64,000 nucleotides of DNA from Dehalobacterium formicoaceticum (GTDB lineage Bacteria > Bacillota > Dehalobacteriia > Dehalobacteriales > Dehalobacteriaceae), in NCBI RefSeq assembly GCF_002224645.1, contig NZ_CP022121.1, forward strand, positions 496,001-560,000, written 5' to 3'. Below the pieces are notes generated by a model. The model saw nothing but the letters and a program-made list of their open reading frames with translations. It was not told where the DNA came from and searched no databases. Positions 1 through 9,212 of this stretch are shown piece after piece. Both the position numbers and the translations under genes were made by a program. Each line of letters begins with the position of its first letter. Position 1 is the first letter of the stretch.

Positions 1-171
1 ACCTATTTATTCAGTGCTTGATGACTGGATACTACTCCAGCCGGGTTTCCCCATTCGGACATCTCCGGTTCTTCGCCTGCTTGCGGCTTACCGAAGCTTT
101 TCGCAGCTTACCACGTCCTTCTTCGACTCTTGGCGCCAAGGCATCCACCGTACGCTCTTTTTACCTTGACC
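1..171 (-). rRNA. 23S ribosomal RNA, 5' end only
   Basis: Read on the minus strand, this segment carries the conserved start of bacterial 23S rRNA, including the GTACGGTGGATGCCTTGG block close to the 5' terminus and the following GAAGGACGTGG block. The mature 5' end is placed near 171 by analogy with other 23S genes. The gene runs leftwards out of the window, so only about 170 nt are visible. Short open frames across it are meaningless. No 16S gene lies upstream on the same strand, which is unusual (see findings). Confidence 0.93.
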
Positions 172-435
172 TTGCTTTGCAATGCATGTTTGCACTGCTT
201 TCTTCTTTTGGTCTTTGGTTTTCATCTTTTCATGACTACTGACCAAATAACCTACTGATTACTCTTAGATGATGAATCCTAAGCATTTCTTTGTAATACT
301 CAGCTCTCGCTGAGTTACCTTTTACTGCTTCACTGTGTAATTTTCAAAGAACAATTTTTTCTCGCATTCTTGCATTCTCAGGAACTCCGGTCCCTGAAAA
401 CCAAACAGTACTTCAGCCTGATGTATCGACCTTAG
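172..435 (-). other. rRNA spacer upstream of 23S, with boxA-like motif
   Basis: This non-coding stretch has the look of a Firmicute 16S-23S spacer. It holds a boxA-like TTGTTCTTTGAAAA (341-354, minus strand) and a perfect 7-bp hairpin ACTCAGC-tctc-GCTGAGT at 298-315. I see no spacer tRNA. The right edge, near 430-447, is where a molybdenum-hydroxylase FAD-subunit gene abruptly becomes rRNA spacer sequence. The exact junction needs an alignment. Confidence 0.6.
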
Positions 436-699
436 GATACACTTACTTAAATGCTTTTTAATGATGGGGGAAGTTTCCGCCTGGGTAAAGGTAACTCCGC
501 TGCCCATGATCACCTGATCTTCTGTTTCTTTAATTTGGCAAAGATCTCTGATCCCACCCACATCCACAATGGTGCCCGGCATCTCCTTTTTTTGTAAATC
601 CAAAATTAAATCTGTCCCGCCGGCCAGTATCTTCCCCTTGTTTTCTGCTAATAAGTTCAATGCTTCTTCTATGGTCCCTGGTCTAAAATATGCTTCCAT
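322..699 (-). pseudogene. Truncated FAD-binding subunit of a molybdenum hydroxylase (CoxM/XdhB-like)
   Basis: The first ~85 residues from the ATG at 699 match the N-terminus of FAD-binding (CoxM/XdhB) subunits, with the flavin-binding AGGTDL motif and a following strand pattern. These subunits pass electrons from the Fe-S clusters to FAD and NAD. A strong AGGAGGT site sits at about 712-718; GTG and TTG codons just upstream of the ATG are alternative starts. Family members are about 280-300 residues, but here the gene-like sequence stops near position 440 and the frame then runs on through rRNA spacer to a stop at 322. It is therefore a 5' fragment. The hydroxylase at 10.7-13.5 kb has no FAD domain, so this is its plausible lost partner. 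Confidence 0.75.
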
Positions 700-979
700 G
701 TGCAACACTTGGCCACCTCCTATACCAAAATATATGACTCCATTTAGGTTCATTAATAAAGATTAAGGATTATCTATGTATTTGTCAACTTAAAATTAGG
801 CCATATAGTCATTTAATTTTCGGCCACTAAGAAAAAAAATTTAGTCGTTTCATAAGCATATTTAGTTTTCAAAGAGCATTGTTTCACGATGAATGCTAAC
901 GCGCTATCGCTTGTTACATCCTGTATAAATGTTTATCAAAAACATGATAAACCTTTATACAGGGTTATTGTTTTTTTCT

Positions 980-1759
980 TCATGCCAGTTGCTGTTGTTG
1001 TAACCACTCCTTCGTTTCTTTCATGCGGTACGAGTTTCCATTCATGTTGACGATGTATGACTGATGCGTCAACCGGTCAATCATGGCCGCCGTCATCACG
1101 GGATCCTGAAAAATTTCACCCCATCGTTCGAAGGATAAGTTGGTTGTGATGATTGTCGATTTGCGACCAGCCCTCAGCGACAAATGGGTAAACAATAATT
1201 CAGATCCTTCCTTATCAAAAGATATATAACCCATTTCATCGGCAATAACCAAATCATATTTTTCAAAGCGGTTCTGGAAGGCTCGAAGAGTTTGCTCTGC
1301 TCGGCATTCTTTAATCCGGTTAATGAGGAGGGGAACAGTTGTAAACCATACTTTATATCCCTCCAGGCAGGCCTTTAAGCCTAGCCCAATACTCACATGC
1401 GTCTTGCCTGTTCCCGGGTTCCCCGCCAGAATAATGTTGCGCCCCTCCTGAATAAACTCTAATGTTTTCAGCTGCTTTAACTTCTTTTGGGCATCATCTG
1501 GCAAATCCGCGATGACCAAATCTTCAAGGTACTTTTTATGTGTAAATTCAGCCAGACGAATGCGATTATGCCGCGAGGCTTCCCGACGAGCATCACATTC
1601 CTTCTCCAGTAACTGCGCCAGAAATGCTTCATAACTGGCATCCTGCTGCGTTGACTCCCGAACTTGCTCATCCAAATGCTTACGAATCATAGGGAGTCTC
1701 AGTTCTTTGCTATATTCCAATATCGCTTCCTTAAACGCCTTGCGCGGCGCGTTACTCAT
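980..1759 (-). CDS. istB: IS21 helper ATPase IstB (copy A)
   Basis: A 259-residue DnaA/DnaC-like AAA+ ATPase that remodels target DNA and stimulates the IstA transposase. Walker A (GNPGTGKTH) lies around residue 113 and the Walker B region (LVIADEMGY) near 170; a sensor-like TTNLSF follows at about 206. The length is normal for IstB. Its ATG overlaps the istA stop by 4 bp, so translation is probably coupled. After the stop comes an imperfect hairpin (CCTGTATAAA ... TTTATACAGG) that could act as terminator for the element. Confidence 0.95.
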   Translation of the reverse strand: MSNAPRKAFKEAILEYSKELRLPMIRKHLDEQVRESTQQDASYEAFLAQLLEKECDARREASRHNRIRLAEFTHKKYLEDLVIADLPDDAQKKLKQLKTLEFIQEGRNIILAGNPGTGKTHVSIGLGLKACLEGYKVWFTTVPLLINRIKECRAEQTLRAFQNRFEKYDLVIADEMGYISFDKEGSELLFTHLSLRAGRKSTIITTNLSFERWGEIFQDPVMTAAMIDRLTHQSYIVNMNGNSYRMKETKEWLQQQQLA

Positions 1760-3345
1760 GCAACGTCCTCCTTTGCTTTTGGTGTATGGGTATCAAACAT
1801 GTCATCGTACATGCGAAGCTGCTGTGCTGACCGCTCTACAATCTCTTTTCCCGTTTTCGAGAGATTTGGTTGAACAACAGGCATCGCGTCACGATTCCTA
1901 GCACAAAGCACTTTAATTTTATCCGTAGTCACTTGAGCCGGATGAATTTTCTCCAGCTCCCGAATAGCTTGCTCGACTTCCGCAAATGGGACATCGTCTC
2001 GAATATATTGCAATAGCTGTATAAATTCCTTGTCTTGTTTGGTATAATATGTTTCGTATATTTCTTTTATCCTTTTAGGAGCCTGCTGCCATGCCGCACT
2101 ACCGGCAAATGCACCAGGTTTTTTCCTTAGCGTATCCAAATAATGATTCAGATCAAGCCGCCACTCGTGGTTGCCGGTTAATCGCACATGCTCCGCTACC
2201 AAGGATTCCTGATGGAAGCATCGCACCCGGGTCGCATATGCTTTAATCATGATCGATTCACCTACCAAATGATCCGGTACTGAGTAACGATTCTGATCAA
2301 CGATGATGGTGGAATATTTGTTCACCCGTCCATAAATCACGCGAGCTGCATCAAATGGTGGAAGGGTGGGCAGCAATGCGGGGCGCTCTTCTTCCAATCG
2401 TTCCTCCGCCGTCTGGCCGTTGTACTCATCATGGGACTTACGATTACGCTTAGTGCACACATCCTGCAAATATTGATTTGCCTCCTCCAGGGATTCAAAT
2501 TCGTCCCGAAAAGCGAAGGCTTTTCGGCGAACGACCTCGACGCTTCGCTCCACATGACCTTTTTCGTTGCCCTTGCGAATATTGCAAAACCGATACTGAA
2601 AACCATAGTAGAGCGACAATTGAAGCAATCCTTGCGTCGGCTCCTTCTCCGTTCCAATAAACCTTTTCACCGCGACTTTCATGTTATCGTACACCATGGT
2701 ACGATACACTTGGCCGATATGCTGGAAAAACAGGGCGTGTGCTTCCTGAAAACACTCTGTTGTTTGTTTGGTGAACAGATAAGCAAAGCGATAGTTCCCG
2801 TAAGCCGTTGTGAATACGGCCATCTGAAAAACTTGAAATTTTCCATTAATTTTTAGTTTAACCTCACCCCAATCAAATTCGCAAATGTCTCCAAGTTCAT
2901 ACAGAGCCTTAATAAACGCTTCCTTTGGTTTCCGTTCCAAGCTTCTAATGGTTCGAAGAACGGTACTGTAACTTAGTTGAGTACCCTCGGCTTCCAGTGC
3001 TTCAAAGATATCAATGGCTTTTTTTTGCTGCTTGTGCCGCCCCTGATTTCGCTTAGTTTCATTCTCGTCAAGATAGAACTGGATCCTGTTCACAACCTCG
3101 TCAGTCATTTTTCTTTTGGGTCGAATGCCCACAGTATACTTGGGGGCAGAAGTGAGGGTGTCGACTAGTGCCTGGATATCTGCCGACCCGCTCGACAATA
3201 ATTGCTGTCTCCCTTCCTCATATTGTCCAATGTACTTTCCTACGGTGTCCCGATTGATCCCTGTTATTTTCGCAATTTCCCGGCGCGATTTCCCTTCATG
3301 AATATGCATCATTAAAATTTGTTGCTTGATGTTCATTGTGATCAT
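1756..3345 (-). CDS. istA: IS21 transposase IstA (copy A)
   Basis: A 529-residue DDE-type transposase. An N-terminal helix-turn-helix (residues ~16-40, GKSRREIAKITGINRDTV) is followed by an rve-type integrase core, where the first acidic residue is likely in CEFDWGEV (~155) and the second in VYDNMKVAV (~218), and then a C-terminal region typical of the family. A second ATG nine bases further in (MNIKQQ) sits better behind the GGGAGAG site and may be the true start. The product is identical in copies B and C. Confidence 0.95.
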   Translation of the reverse strand: MITMNIKQQILMMHIHEGKSRREIAKITGINRDTVGKYIGQYEEGRQQLLSSGSADIQALVDTLTSAPKYTVGIRPKRKMTDEVVNRIQFYLDENETKRNQGRHKQQKKAIDIFEALEAEGTQLSYSTVLRTIRSLERKPKEAFIKALYELGDICEFDWGEVKLKINGKFQVFQMAVFTTAYGNYRFAYLFTKQTTECFQEAHALFFQHIGQVYRTMVYDNMKVAVKRFIGTEKEPTQGLLQLSLYYGFQYRFCNIRKGNEKGHVERSVEVVRRKAFAFRDEFESLEEANQYLQDVCTKRNRKSHDEYNGQTAEERLEEERPALLPTLPPFDAARVIYGRVNKYSTIIVDQNRYSVPDHLVGESIMIKAYATRVRCFHQESLVAEHVRLTGNHEWRLDLNHYLDTLRKKPGAFAGSAAWQQAPKRIKEIYETYYTKQDKEFIQLLQYIRDDVPFAEVEQAIRELEKIHPAQVTTDKIKVLCARNRDAMPVVQPNLSKTGKEIVERSAQQLRMYDDMFDTHTPKAKEDVA

Positions 3346-3512
3346 CTCTCCCAGCCCCTACCTGTTGAATTTCCTCTCAAGTAGGTTAATCTATTGTGGC
3401 CGGTTTTTCAATGACTACGGTGGCCTACTATTAGATTACCATAGACAATTATCTAATTATTCATCTTTAGAACAAGTTAAAATGTCTTAAAGAGTTTTTT
3501 TCGATTTTAAAA

Positions 3513-3596
3513 CAATTGAGGTGCTAAAGCAGTTCTTGTCTTAAAAACTGCTTTAGCCCTTTTATATTTTCCGAGAGAAGTCGGTTGCCTCAATTG
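3513..3596 (-). terminator. Nested palindrome / three-way-junction terminator after the symporter gene
   Basis: An outer perfect 9-bp stem (CAATTGAGG 3513-3521 with CCTCAATTG 3588-3596) encloses a perfect 12-bp hairpin (GCTAAAGCAGTT 3523-3534 with AACTGCTTTAGC 3546-3557) and a small CCGA/TCGG hairpin (3571-3584). On the minus strand the outer stem is followed by TTTT. The position just past the symporter stop suggests a terminator or RNA 3'-end structure; the branched layout is unusual. Confidence 0.5.
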
Positions 3597-3628
3597 TTAT
3601 TTAGTCTTGACCAAACTTATCAACCTAT

Positions 3629-5152
3629 TCAATCAACATAGTGTATTTTTTCAGCTTTCTTCAATGATCCGTAGAATTCATCCAGAACCTTATCATCAGT
3701 CGGCTTGGTCATCAAACTGACCACAAACATCAATACCGCAGCCACAACCATGCCAAAGAATCCATACCAGTTACCGCCGAAACCTAATTTATAGGTGAGA
3801 AGTACGGTAATAATACCGGCAACAGAAGCAATCACAGCAGCCGGAGCAGTAGCCCTTTTCCAATAGATGGCGCAGATCAGGATCGGGAAGATGGGCATCA
3901 CCATAGCAATGGCAAACATAATCAGCGTCCAGATCAGTTCAGGGGGATCCATGGCAATCCACATACAGGCCAAACCAAGCACCACAATGACAATCCGGCT
4001 GATCAGCATTTGTTTTTTCGGATCTGCTTGTAATTTAAAGGTTTTACCTAAAATATCATGAGAGATGATGGAGCCGGATACCAGCAAGAAACCGTTTGCT
4101 GTCGACAAGCCCACTGCCAGTGCCCCTAAAATGAAGAGGGTCATTAACACTTGGGCAAATCCAGCACCCTGGGAAGCTACTACGGTGTTAATCAAATAAG
4201 GAATAATCAACTCCGTATCGGAACCTGAAAGCCCAGGCACCAAGCCTACGGCCAATAAACCAATAAACATAACCCCGGTCCAAACAACAGTCTGCAGTAT
4301 CGGAACTAAATATTGCAGTCTCTGCTGACTCTTCAGGTTTTCTCCGGAATATCCGGATCGAATAAAGACGTGGGGCAGCATAATGGTCCAGCCTATGGCA
4401 CAAGAAAGAGGATAACCTAAACGAGCAGCATAGGGCACCCATTCATTCGGCCCCGGATAGGAAAACCATGAAGGCGTACTTTGCCATACCGCAGAAACCA
4501 AGTTAGTGACAGAGCCGCCAAAACCAACACTTAAAGCACTGATGCCAATGGCCCATAAAGCAATGATAAATAACCAGCCCTGGGCTGTATCCGCCCAGGC
4601 AACAGATTTCATTCCGCCTACGGAAACAAAGATCAAGGTGCCGATACCCACGACAATAATGACGGCATTATAAGAAACAGCTCCTCCGCTTGCTACCTGA
4701 GCTGCCTTAGCGCAAGCTATAAAAATGGAACTTACATAAGGAAGGGAAACAAAGAAAAATAATAGCCCTAAAATAACCCTTAATGCCGGACTCCGGAACC
4801 TGTCGTCATACAAATCAGCAGGGGTGGTATATCCCCTTTGCGTGTTTAAGAGCCATACCTTGTTCATCACAAAATACATGATGATAGGATATAACGGAAT
4901 ATAACTTAATTCTGAAAGAAAGAAGGTCAACCCGCCGCGGTAATATCCCCCGGGTCCGGCAAAGAAAACCCAGGTGCTCATCAAAGCGGCAACGTAAGTC
5001 ATAACTAAAACAAACCAATTAATTTGACCGCCGGCGGTAAAGTAGTCCTTGGCGCTGCGGTTTTTTTCTTTCCAGTTCGCATAAAATCCTAACCCAAGAA
5101 GGGCTGCCATATAGGTAAGAAATATGATCCAAACAGTGCTGCCACTTAACAT
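3629..5152 (-). CDS. Sodium:solute symporter (SSS family)
   Basis: A 507-residue, highly hydrophobic protein with about 13 predicted membrane segments, of the SSS family (PanF/PutP-like). These carriers move organic solutes inward with sodium. The start is the ATG at 5152, behind an AGGAGGG site; an in-frame ATG further upstream would overlap the preceding gene. It lies one base after a DUF3311 gene, a common pairing in which the small protein accompanies an SSS carrier. Membership in the methyltransferase/hydroxylase cluster suggests that it imports a methylated amine or the related ring compound, but the sequence does not reveal the substrate. Confidence 0.88.
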   Translation of the reverse strand: MLSGSTVWIIFLTYMAALLGLGFYANWKEKNRSAKDYFTAGGQINWFVLVMTYVAALMSTWVFFAGPGGYYRGGLTFFLSELSYIPLYPIIMYFVMNKVWLLNTQRGYTTPADLYDDRFRSPALRVILGLLFFFVSLPYVSSIFIACAKAAQVASGGAVSYNAVIIVVGIGTLIFVSVGGMKSVAWADTAQGWLFIIALWAIGISALSVGFGGSVTNLVSAVWQSTPSWFSYPGPNEWVPYAARLGYPLSCAIGWTIMLPHVFIRSGYSGENLKSQQRLQYLVPILQTVVWTGVMFIGLLAVGLVPGLSGSDTELIIPYLINTVVASQGAGFAQVLMTLFILGALAVGLSTANGFLLVSGSIISHDILGKTFKLQADPKKQMLISRIVIVVLGLACMWIAMDPPELIWTLIMFAIAMVMPIFPILICAIYWKRATAPAAVIASVAGIITVLLTYKLGFGGNWYGFFGMVVAAVLMFVVSLMTKPTDDKVLDEFYGSLKKAEKIHYVD

Positions 5153-5153
5153 G

Positions 5154-5399
5154 TTAATTTCCCTCCTGGTCACTGGCTTTTTGTATTTGATCAGCATCAA
5201 CCAATTTTCTTTGTTTTGTCGTTAAATGTAGGCCTGCATAAATACAAATCCATAGCGGAATCAATGTTAATGCACCATGCAAAAAGGCACCATTGGCATC
5301 ACCATATGCAGGAATTCCAGGGAAGTTGTACAAGACATAAAATAGAACTACGGAGATCAGCCACCATTTCTCTGTTTTCTGATAAGGTTTCTTAGCCAT
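5154..5399 (-). CDS. DUF3311 small membrane protein, symporter partner
   Basis: An 81-residue protein with two hydrophobic segments (about 12-30 and 38-58) and a polar C-terminus. The pattern, including WWLISVVLFYVLYNFPGIP, fits the DUF3311 family, which is found directly upstream of SSS symporters and is thought to be an accessory subunit. An AAGGAGG site precedes the ATG. Its stop is separated from the symporter ATG by one base, so both are surely co-expressed. Confidence 0.8.
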   Translation of the reverse strand: MAKKPYQKTEKWWLISVVLFYVLYNFPGIPAYGDANGAFLHGALTLIPLWICIYAGLHLTTKQRKLVDADQIQKASDQEGN

Positions 5400-5585
5400 T
5401 CATTTCGCCTCCTTAATTATATCGTCTTTAGAAAATAATCTGCTTACATCGATCCATCGGTGTCAGCAGAAACATTGCTTTTTCCCGCCTTTCATGTATA
5501 ACAGAGAGCAGCCCGGTGTTTATGGCAGCAATACCACAAACACCGCAGCATTTTCCCTCATACATGATTTGCAGCAACTTTCTTA

Positions 5586-7034
5586 TTATTTGCTCACTTT
5601 TAATTCTTTATCAGCCCGAGCCACAATGGCATCTAATTCCTTAACCACATTCTCCGGCAAACTGACAGGTTTCAAATCATCCTTCATGGCCAGATAAGCT
5701 TCCTTCGCCCGTTCAGCCAAGGTTTTACCTCCTTTTCCTTCCCAGGTGGCCTTAGCATCACGGGTGAAAAGATTGGACCGGTAACCGTCTCTGAAATGGT
5801 TAAAGGTGTGATCCAGGGTAATAAAGGCTTCGTTTTCTTTTAAGTTCACTAGTTCATTCCAGCCCACATGTTCTTCATCCACCGTGACACCGGCTTTCAA
5901 TTGACGCACCATCCCGAAAAGATCATTGTCAATCATCAATTGAACGGGGCTGATGGTTTTCGCTGTTTCAATCTGTCCGGCGCCGCCCAGGACCGAACCG
6001 CCGGAAAGGGCAACCATAATAGCCAGGGTTGCTTGCTCAATACCGGCTTGGCTATCAAGGATGGGGGAATCCGAGCCCGTCGCATAGGTATGAGCGGGAA
6101 TGCCATAACCGTCCTGGAAAAGTTCCATGGCAATCATCCGGCCAATGGTGGTGGACATGGCAGATTGAGTCGTATTTGTGGACATCATATCCATTTCAAA
6201 GAGCAAAGGAGTTGCCACACATGGGGTGCCCGGCGCAATTAATTGCGCCATAATGATCATCGCCATTACTTCCGCACAGGCAAGTAGTGCTATACCGTCC
6301 GGTGTGATGGGCGCGTTGGCTCCGGCTGCCGGTAAGGAGCAGGGTTGGAGAGGAACGCCGGCCCGTGCACCCTGTAAAATAATATTGGCATCCATATGCT
6401 TGTAAGTCAGAAAAGGAACGGAGCAACAGATCAGGCTGACAATGGGTCTCTTTCTTAATTCTTCTTTACCCCCGGCTACGGCGGCAGCCATTTCAATTAG
6501 ATAGTTCACGTTTTCTGATTCATAAGGCTGCAGCCAGCCATGCTTCCTCGTGTTTCTGATCACGGTATCAAAGGTATGAATATCAATACACTCCGAAGGA
6601 AAATCAGTCCCGGGATTGGTGGAAGGCAGTGAATAATAATTAATATTGTCCAGAGCCTGCATCAGTCTGGTATACTCCGCCACCTGGTCCAGGGTGATAT
6701 GGTTGTAAGTGTCGTTTTCTGATAAATAGAACATGCCCCCGGTATTGGTTCTGGTGTAGAAGGATCCTTCCGGATGGGGGAACTTCAGATCATACTGGGG
6801 ATCCACACCCGCTAAGGTAAATTCCCGGGGTACATCCTTCAGAGCTTTGTCGATGACAGCCTGGGGAAATTTCACATACTGGCCGTTCACTTCTGCCCCG
6901 GCTCCTGCCAAAATCTCTAATACCTCATCATGTTCTACTTTAATTCCTTTGTTCGCCAACAACCATTCCATCTTTTCCTTAAGAAATGCCAATTCCTGTT
7001 CGTTTAATGCTTTTGCTTTAATTCCTTTTGCCAT
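5586..7034 (-). CDS. MttB-family (COG5598) corrinoid methyltransferase, non-pyrrolysine
   Basis: A 482-residue member of the trimethylamine methyltransferase (MttB) superfamily. The founding enzymes carry an in-frame amber codon for pyrrolysine; this frame has none, so it belongs to the non-Pyl branch, whose studied members (MtgB, MtpB, MtcB) transfer a methyl group from a quaternary amine to a corrinoid protein. Length and the NTGGMFYL, NPGTDFPSE and GGAGQIETAK segments fit the family. Start: ATG behind AAGGAGG. A sigma-54 promoter candidate lies ~160 bp upstream. No corrinoid protein or methylcorrinoid:THF methyltransferase lies in the window, so these partners must be encoded elsewhere. 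The substrate is unknown. Confidence 0.88.
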   Translation of the reverse strand: MAKGIKAKALNEQELAFLKEKMEWLLANKGIKVEHDEVLEILAGAGAEVNGQYVKFPQAVIDKALKDVPREFTLAGVDPQYDLKFPHPEGSFYTRTNTGGMFYLSENDTYNHITLDQVAEYTRLMQALDNINYYSLPSTNPGTDFPSECIDIHTFDTVIRNTRKHGWLQPYESENVNYLIEMAAAVAGGKEELRKRPIVSLICCSVPFLTYKHMDANIILQGARAGVPLQPCSLPAAGANAPITPDGIALLACAEVMAMIIMAQLIAPGTPCVATPLLFEMDMMSTNTTQSAMSTTIGRMIAMELFQDGYGIPAHTYATGSDSPILDSQAGIEQATLAIMVALSGGSVLGGAGQIETAKTISPVQLMIDNDLFGMVRQLKAGVTVDEEHVGWNELVNLKENEAFITLDHTFNHFRDGYRSNLFTRDAKATWEGKGGKTLAERAKEAYLAMKDDLKPVSLPENVVKELDAIVARADKELKVSK

Positions 7035-7196
7035 GCTTGTTACTCCTCCTTATTATTAATATGTTTTAATTTAAATAAATAATTTGTTTGAATTATTTTA
7101 TTTATTTTCCTCCAATCAAATCCTCGCTTTCCTGATTTCTTTTGCTGTAATGATTTGATCACCTTCACTAAAAGGTGTTCCTAGTCTATAGTTAGT

Positions 7197-7212
7197 AGCA
7201 AATTCTATGCCA
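7197..7212 (-). promoter_or_regulatory. Sigma-54 (-24/-12) promoter for the methyltransferase gene
   Basis: On the minus strand the segment reads TGGCATAGAATTTGCT. GG and GC are spaced exactly as in the RpoN consensus TGGCAC-N5-TTGC. It predicts a transcript start near 7186 and a ~150-nt leader. The adjacent gene encodes a sigma-54 activator. Upstream (7213-7450), AT-rich DNA contains inverted repeats such as ATTTCAT-tt-ATGAAAT (7351-7366) and TTGTTT..AAACAA (near 7320-7335) that could be activator sites. Confidence 0.75.
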
Positions 7213-7450
7213 ATATGAATTTGTTATATTTATTTTATTGAATCCTTCCTATTTTGTTTGCAAATCGGCCATTTTGCTGTCATCTTCAATTTATCTTCCC
7301 ATATAATAAATAAAAAGATTTGTTTCGAAAAACAAGATTGAAAGAAGAATATTTCATTTATGAAATCTTTCCTTCGTCTGCCTCAACAAATCTTTCTCCA
7401 TCAATCACTTGACCTAAAAGAGCCTCTTTTCAATTATGAAACGAAATCAT

Positions 7451-9061
7451 TCATTGTTGATCATTGTACTGTTGCATCTTGCGCCATAAGGTAATCGTAC
7501 TGATACCCAGCATTTCAGCAGCTTCCTTTTTTTTGTATTTAGCGGCGACCAATGCTTTTTCAATGGCAATTTTCTCTGTTTCCATAACTATTTGCCCTAA
7601 GGTTAATGTGCCCACTTGATCTGTCAACTGATTAATAATTTCCATAGACTGATCATCAGGACGAAATACGGGGGGCAAATGTTGCGGCAAAATCAGATGC
7701 TCTTCTTTTCCCATCATATTCAGGGCATACTCCACACAATTTTGCAGTTCCCTGACATTGCCCGGCCATGGATATTCCTTTAAAATGTTAAGCGCTTCCT
7801 TGCTGATGCCCTCAACATACTTTCCTAACAAATTATTATGTTTTCGAATAAAATAACGAGCCAATAAAGAAATATCATCTGGTCTTTCCCTTAAAGGGGT
7901 TACCTTAATTTGCAGCACGTTTAACCTGAAAAACAAGTCGCTGCGAAATTTATTTTCTGAAATCATCTTCACCAGATCCTTGTTTGTCGAAGATATAACA
8001 CGCACATTTATACGCAGCGGTTTTTTTCCGCCGATGCGCGTTATTTCTCTTTCCTGCAAAACCCTGAGAATTTTGATCTGCAAATTTAGTTCCATCTCGC
8101 TGATCTCATCTAAAAAAATTGTCCCACCATCTGCCTGCTCAAAAGCCCCGGGCGCACCTCCTTTTTTTGCTCCGGTGAAAGCACCTTCATCATAGCCAAA
8201 TAGGCTGCTCTCAATTAATGTAGCGGGTAAAGCACCGCAGTTGATGGCAACAAATGGTTTGTTTCTGCGCTCACTGGCATTATGAATAGATTGAGCAAAT
8301 AGCTCCTTCCCCGTCCCTGTTTCTCCATAGATTAGGACAGTGGAGTTACTGGAAGCAATGTGCTTAGCCTGATCCACTACTTTTAAAAATGCCTCGTTTT
8401 GCCCGATAATATCGGAAAAATTATAACGGGCAAATTGAAACTTTTTCACTTCATCCATTAACAGCTTGTTTTTTTGCGTCGCTACCTCATTATTAAAACC
8501 AAACCCAAAATTGGATGTAATAGGAATGCGCACTGCCAATGCTTCTTCAAAAGAAATAGAATCCCCAACGACAGGTTCATTCGTCTGCATCGCTTTCAAA
8601 GCGGCTTTGCTGATCTTATTAATAAATTTACGATTCACGCTTCCGTCCGGATTATAACTGGAGATACGCTTACCCTGCTTATCAAAAATAACCGCCTCCC
8701 CACCTACCACCTTAGCAATCAATGGCAAAGCCTTTTCCAAAGCGTTGCGCAGATTGCCTTCCCTCTGCACCCGTTCCACATTGCTGCAACAGAGTACATA
8801 GGAACCGATGGGAATCACCCAGGCCTCCGCTCCGTCTTCAATCTGTGAAGGCCCGATAAATGGCTTATTTTCTTGACCACCTTTTTGAGCTAAATCATAA
8901 ATCTTACCTTTCATATCCTGCAATTCTTCACCTTTAGAGTTTACGGTTTTAATTCTTCGCCCATCAATATCCGTTAATGTTGCATAACCCCCAGTTACGC
9001 CGGCGAGTGGTGCAAGGCTTTCCAGCAAAGTATTGAGCAAAGTCTTTTCATTTATCTCCAT
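7451..9061 (-). CDS. Sigma-54-dependent transcriptional activator (bEBP)
   Basis: A 536-residue enhancer-binding protein. The N-terminal ~210 residues form a sensory region, apparently two PAS/GAF-like halves (each with a 'G-G-x-A-x-x-x-D-x-x-G-x-R' pattern). The AAA+ domain follows, with Walker A GETGTGKE (~247), the sigma-54-contacting loop, here GAFTGA (~292), and a Walker B region ending FLDEISE (~314). A Fis-type helix-turn-helix closes the protein. The start at 9061 has a well-spaced AGGAGA. It probably senses the substrate and activates the two -24/-12 promoters nearby. A GGTGGA/TCCACC inverted repeat at 9110-9128, ~50 bp upstream, may be an autoregulatory site. Confidence 0.93.
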   Translation of the reverse strand: MEINEKTLLNTLLESLAPLAGVTGGYATLTDIDGRRIKTVNSKGEELQDMKGKIYDLAQKGGQENKPFIGPSQIEDGAEAWVIPIGSYVLCCSNVERVQREGNLRNALEKALPLIAKVVGGEAVIFDKQGKRISSYNPDGSVNRKFINKISKAALKAMQTNEPVVGDSISFEEALAVRIPITSNFGFGFNNEVATQKNKLLMDEVKKFQFARYNFSDIIGQNEAFLKVVDQAKHIASSNSTVLIYGETGTGKELFAQSIHNASERRNKPFVAINCGALPATLIESSLFGYDEGAFTGAKKGGAPGAFEQADGGTIFLDEISEMELNLQIKILRVLQEREITRIGGKKPLRINVRVISSTNKDLVKMISENKFRSDLFFRLNVLQIKVTPLRERPDDISLLARYFIRKHNNLLGKYVEGISKEALNILKEYPWPGNVRELQNCVEYALNMMGKEEHLILPQHLPPVFRPDDQSMEIINQLTDQVGTLTLGQIVMETEKIAIEKALVAAKYKKKEAAEMLGISTITLWRKMQQYNDQQ

Positions 9062-9212
9062 AATGCATTCTCCTAAAATTTGCTGCAATGCACAGCATTC
9101 TTGAAATCTGGTGGAGCTCTATTCCACCTATAGCTTAGAAATCGTTATCTCATATTAACATTTTAACTAATTCGACATTTTAATACAAATTTTTTTCTTG
9201 ATAAAATGAAAA

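Larger units (their letters stand above)
777..3447 (-). mobile_element. IS21-family insertion sequence, copy A
   Basis: A complete 2671-bp element starts TGTATTTGTCAACTT and ends ATAGACA, flanked by a perfect 8-bp target duplication ATTATCTA (769-776 and 3448-3455). Both ends carry related subterminal repeats (AGGCCA..TAGTCATT and CGGCCAC), as expected for transposase-binding sites in this family. It encodes istA and istB with a 4-bp overlap. Copy A differs from copies B and C at two positions I could find, both in the region after istB: a C-to-T change that weakens the hairpin there and one base less in a poly-A run. Its intact duplication shows simple insertion, upstream of the FAD-subunit fragment. 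Confidence 0.95.

Noticed and set aside
18-242. Open frame on the plus strand over the rRNA end
   Set aside because: It lies across the 23S 5' end and spacer; the sequence is rRNA, not protein.
5494-5545. CGGTGTTT...AAACACCG hairpin after the methyltransferase gene
   Set aside because: The stem is real, but there is no U tract on the minus strand, so I did not call a terminator; it may be an RNA structure between mttB-like and DUF3311 genes.
5586-7034. Possible pyrrolysine-type MttB
   Set aside because: The reading frame has no internal amber codon, so it is of the non-Pyl branch.
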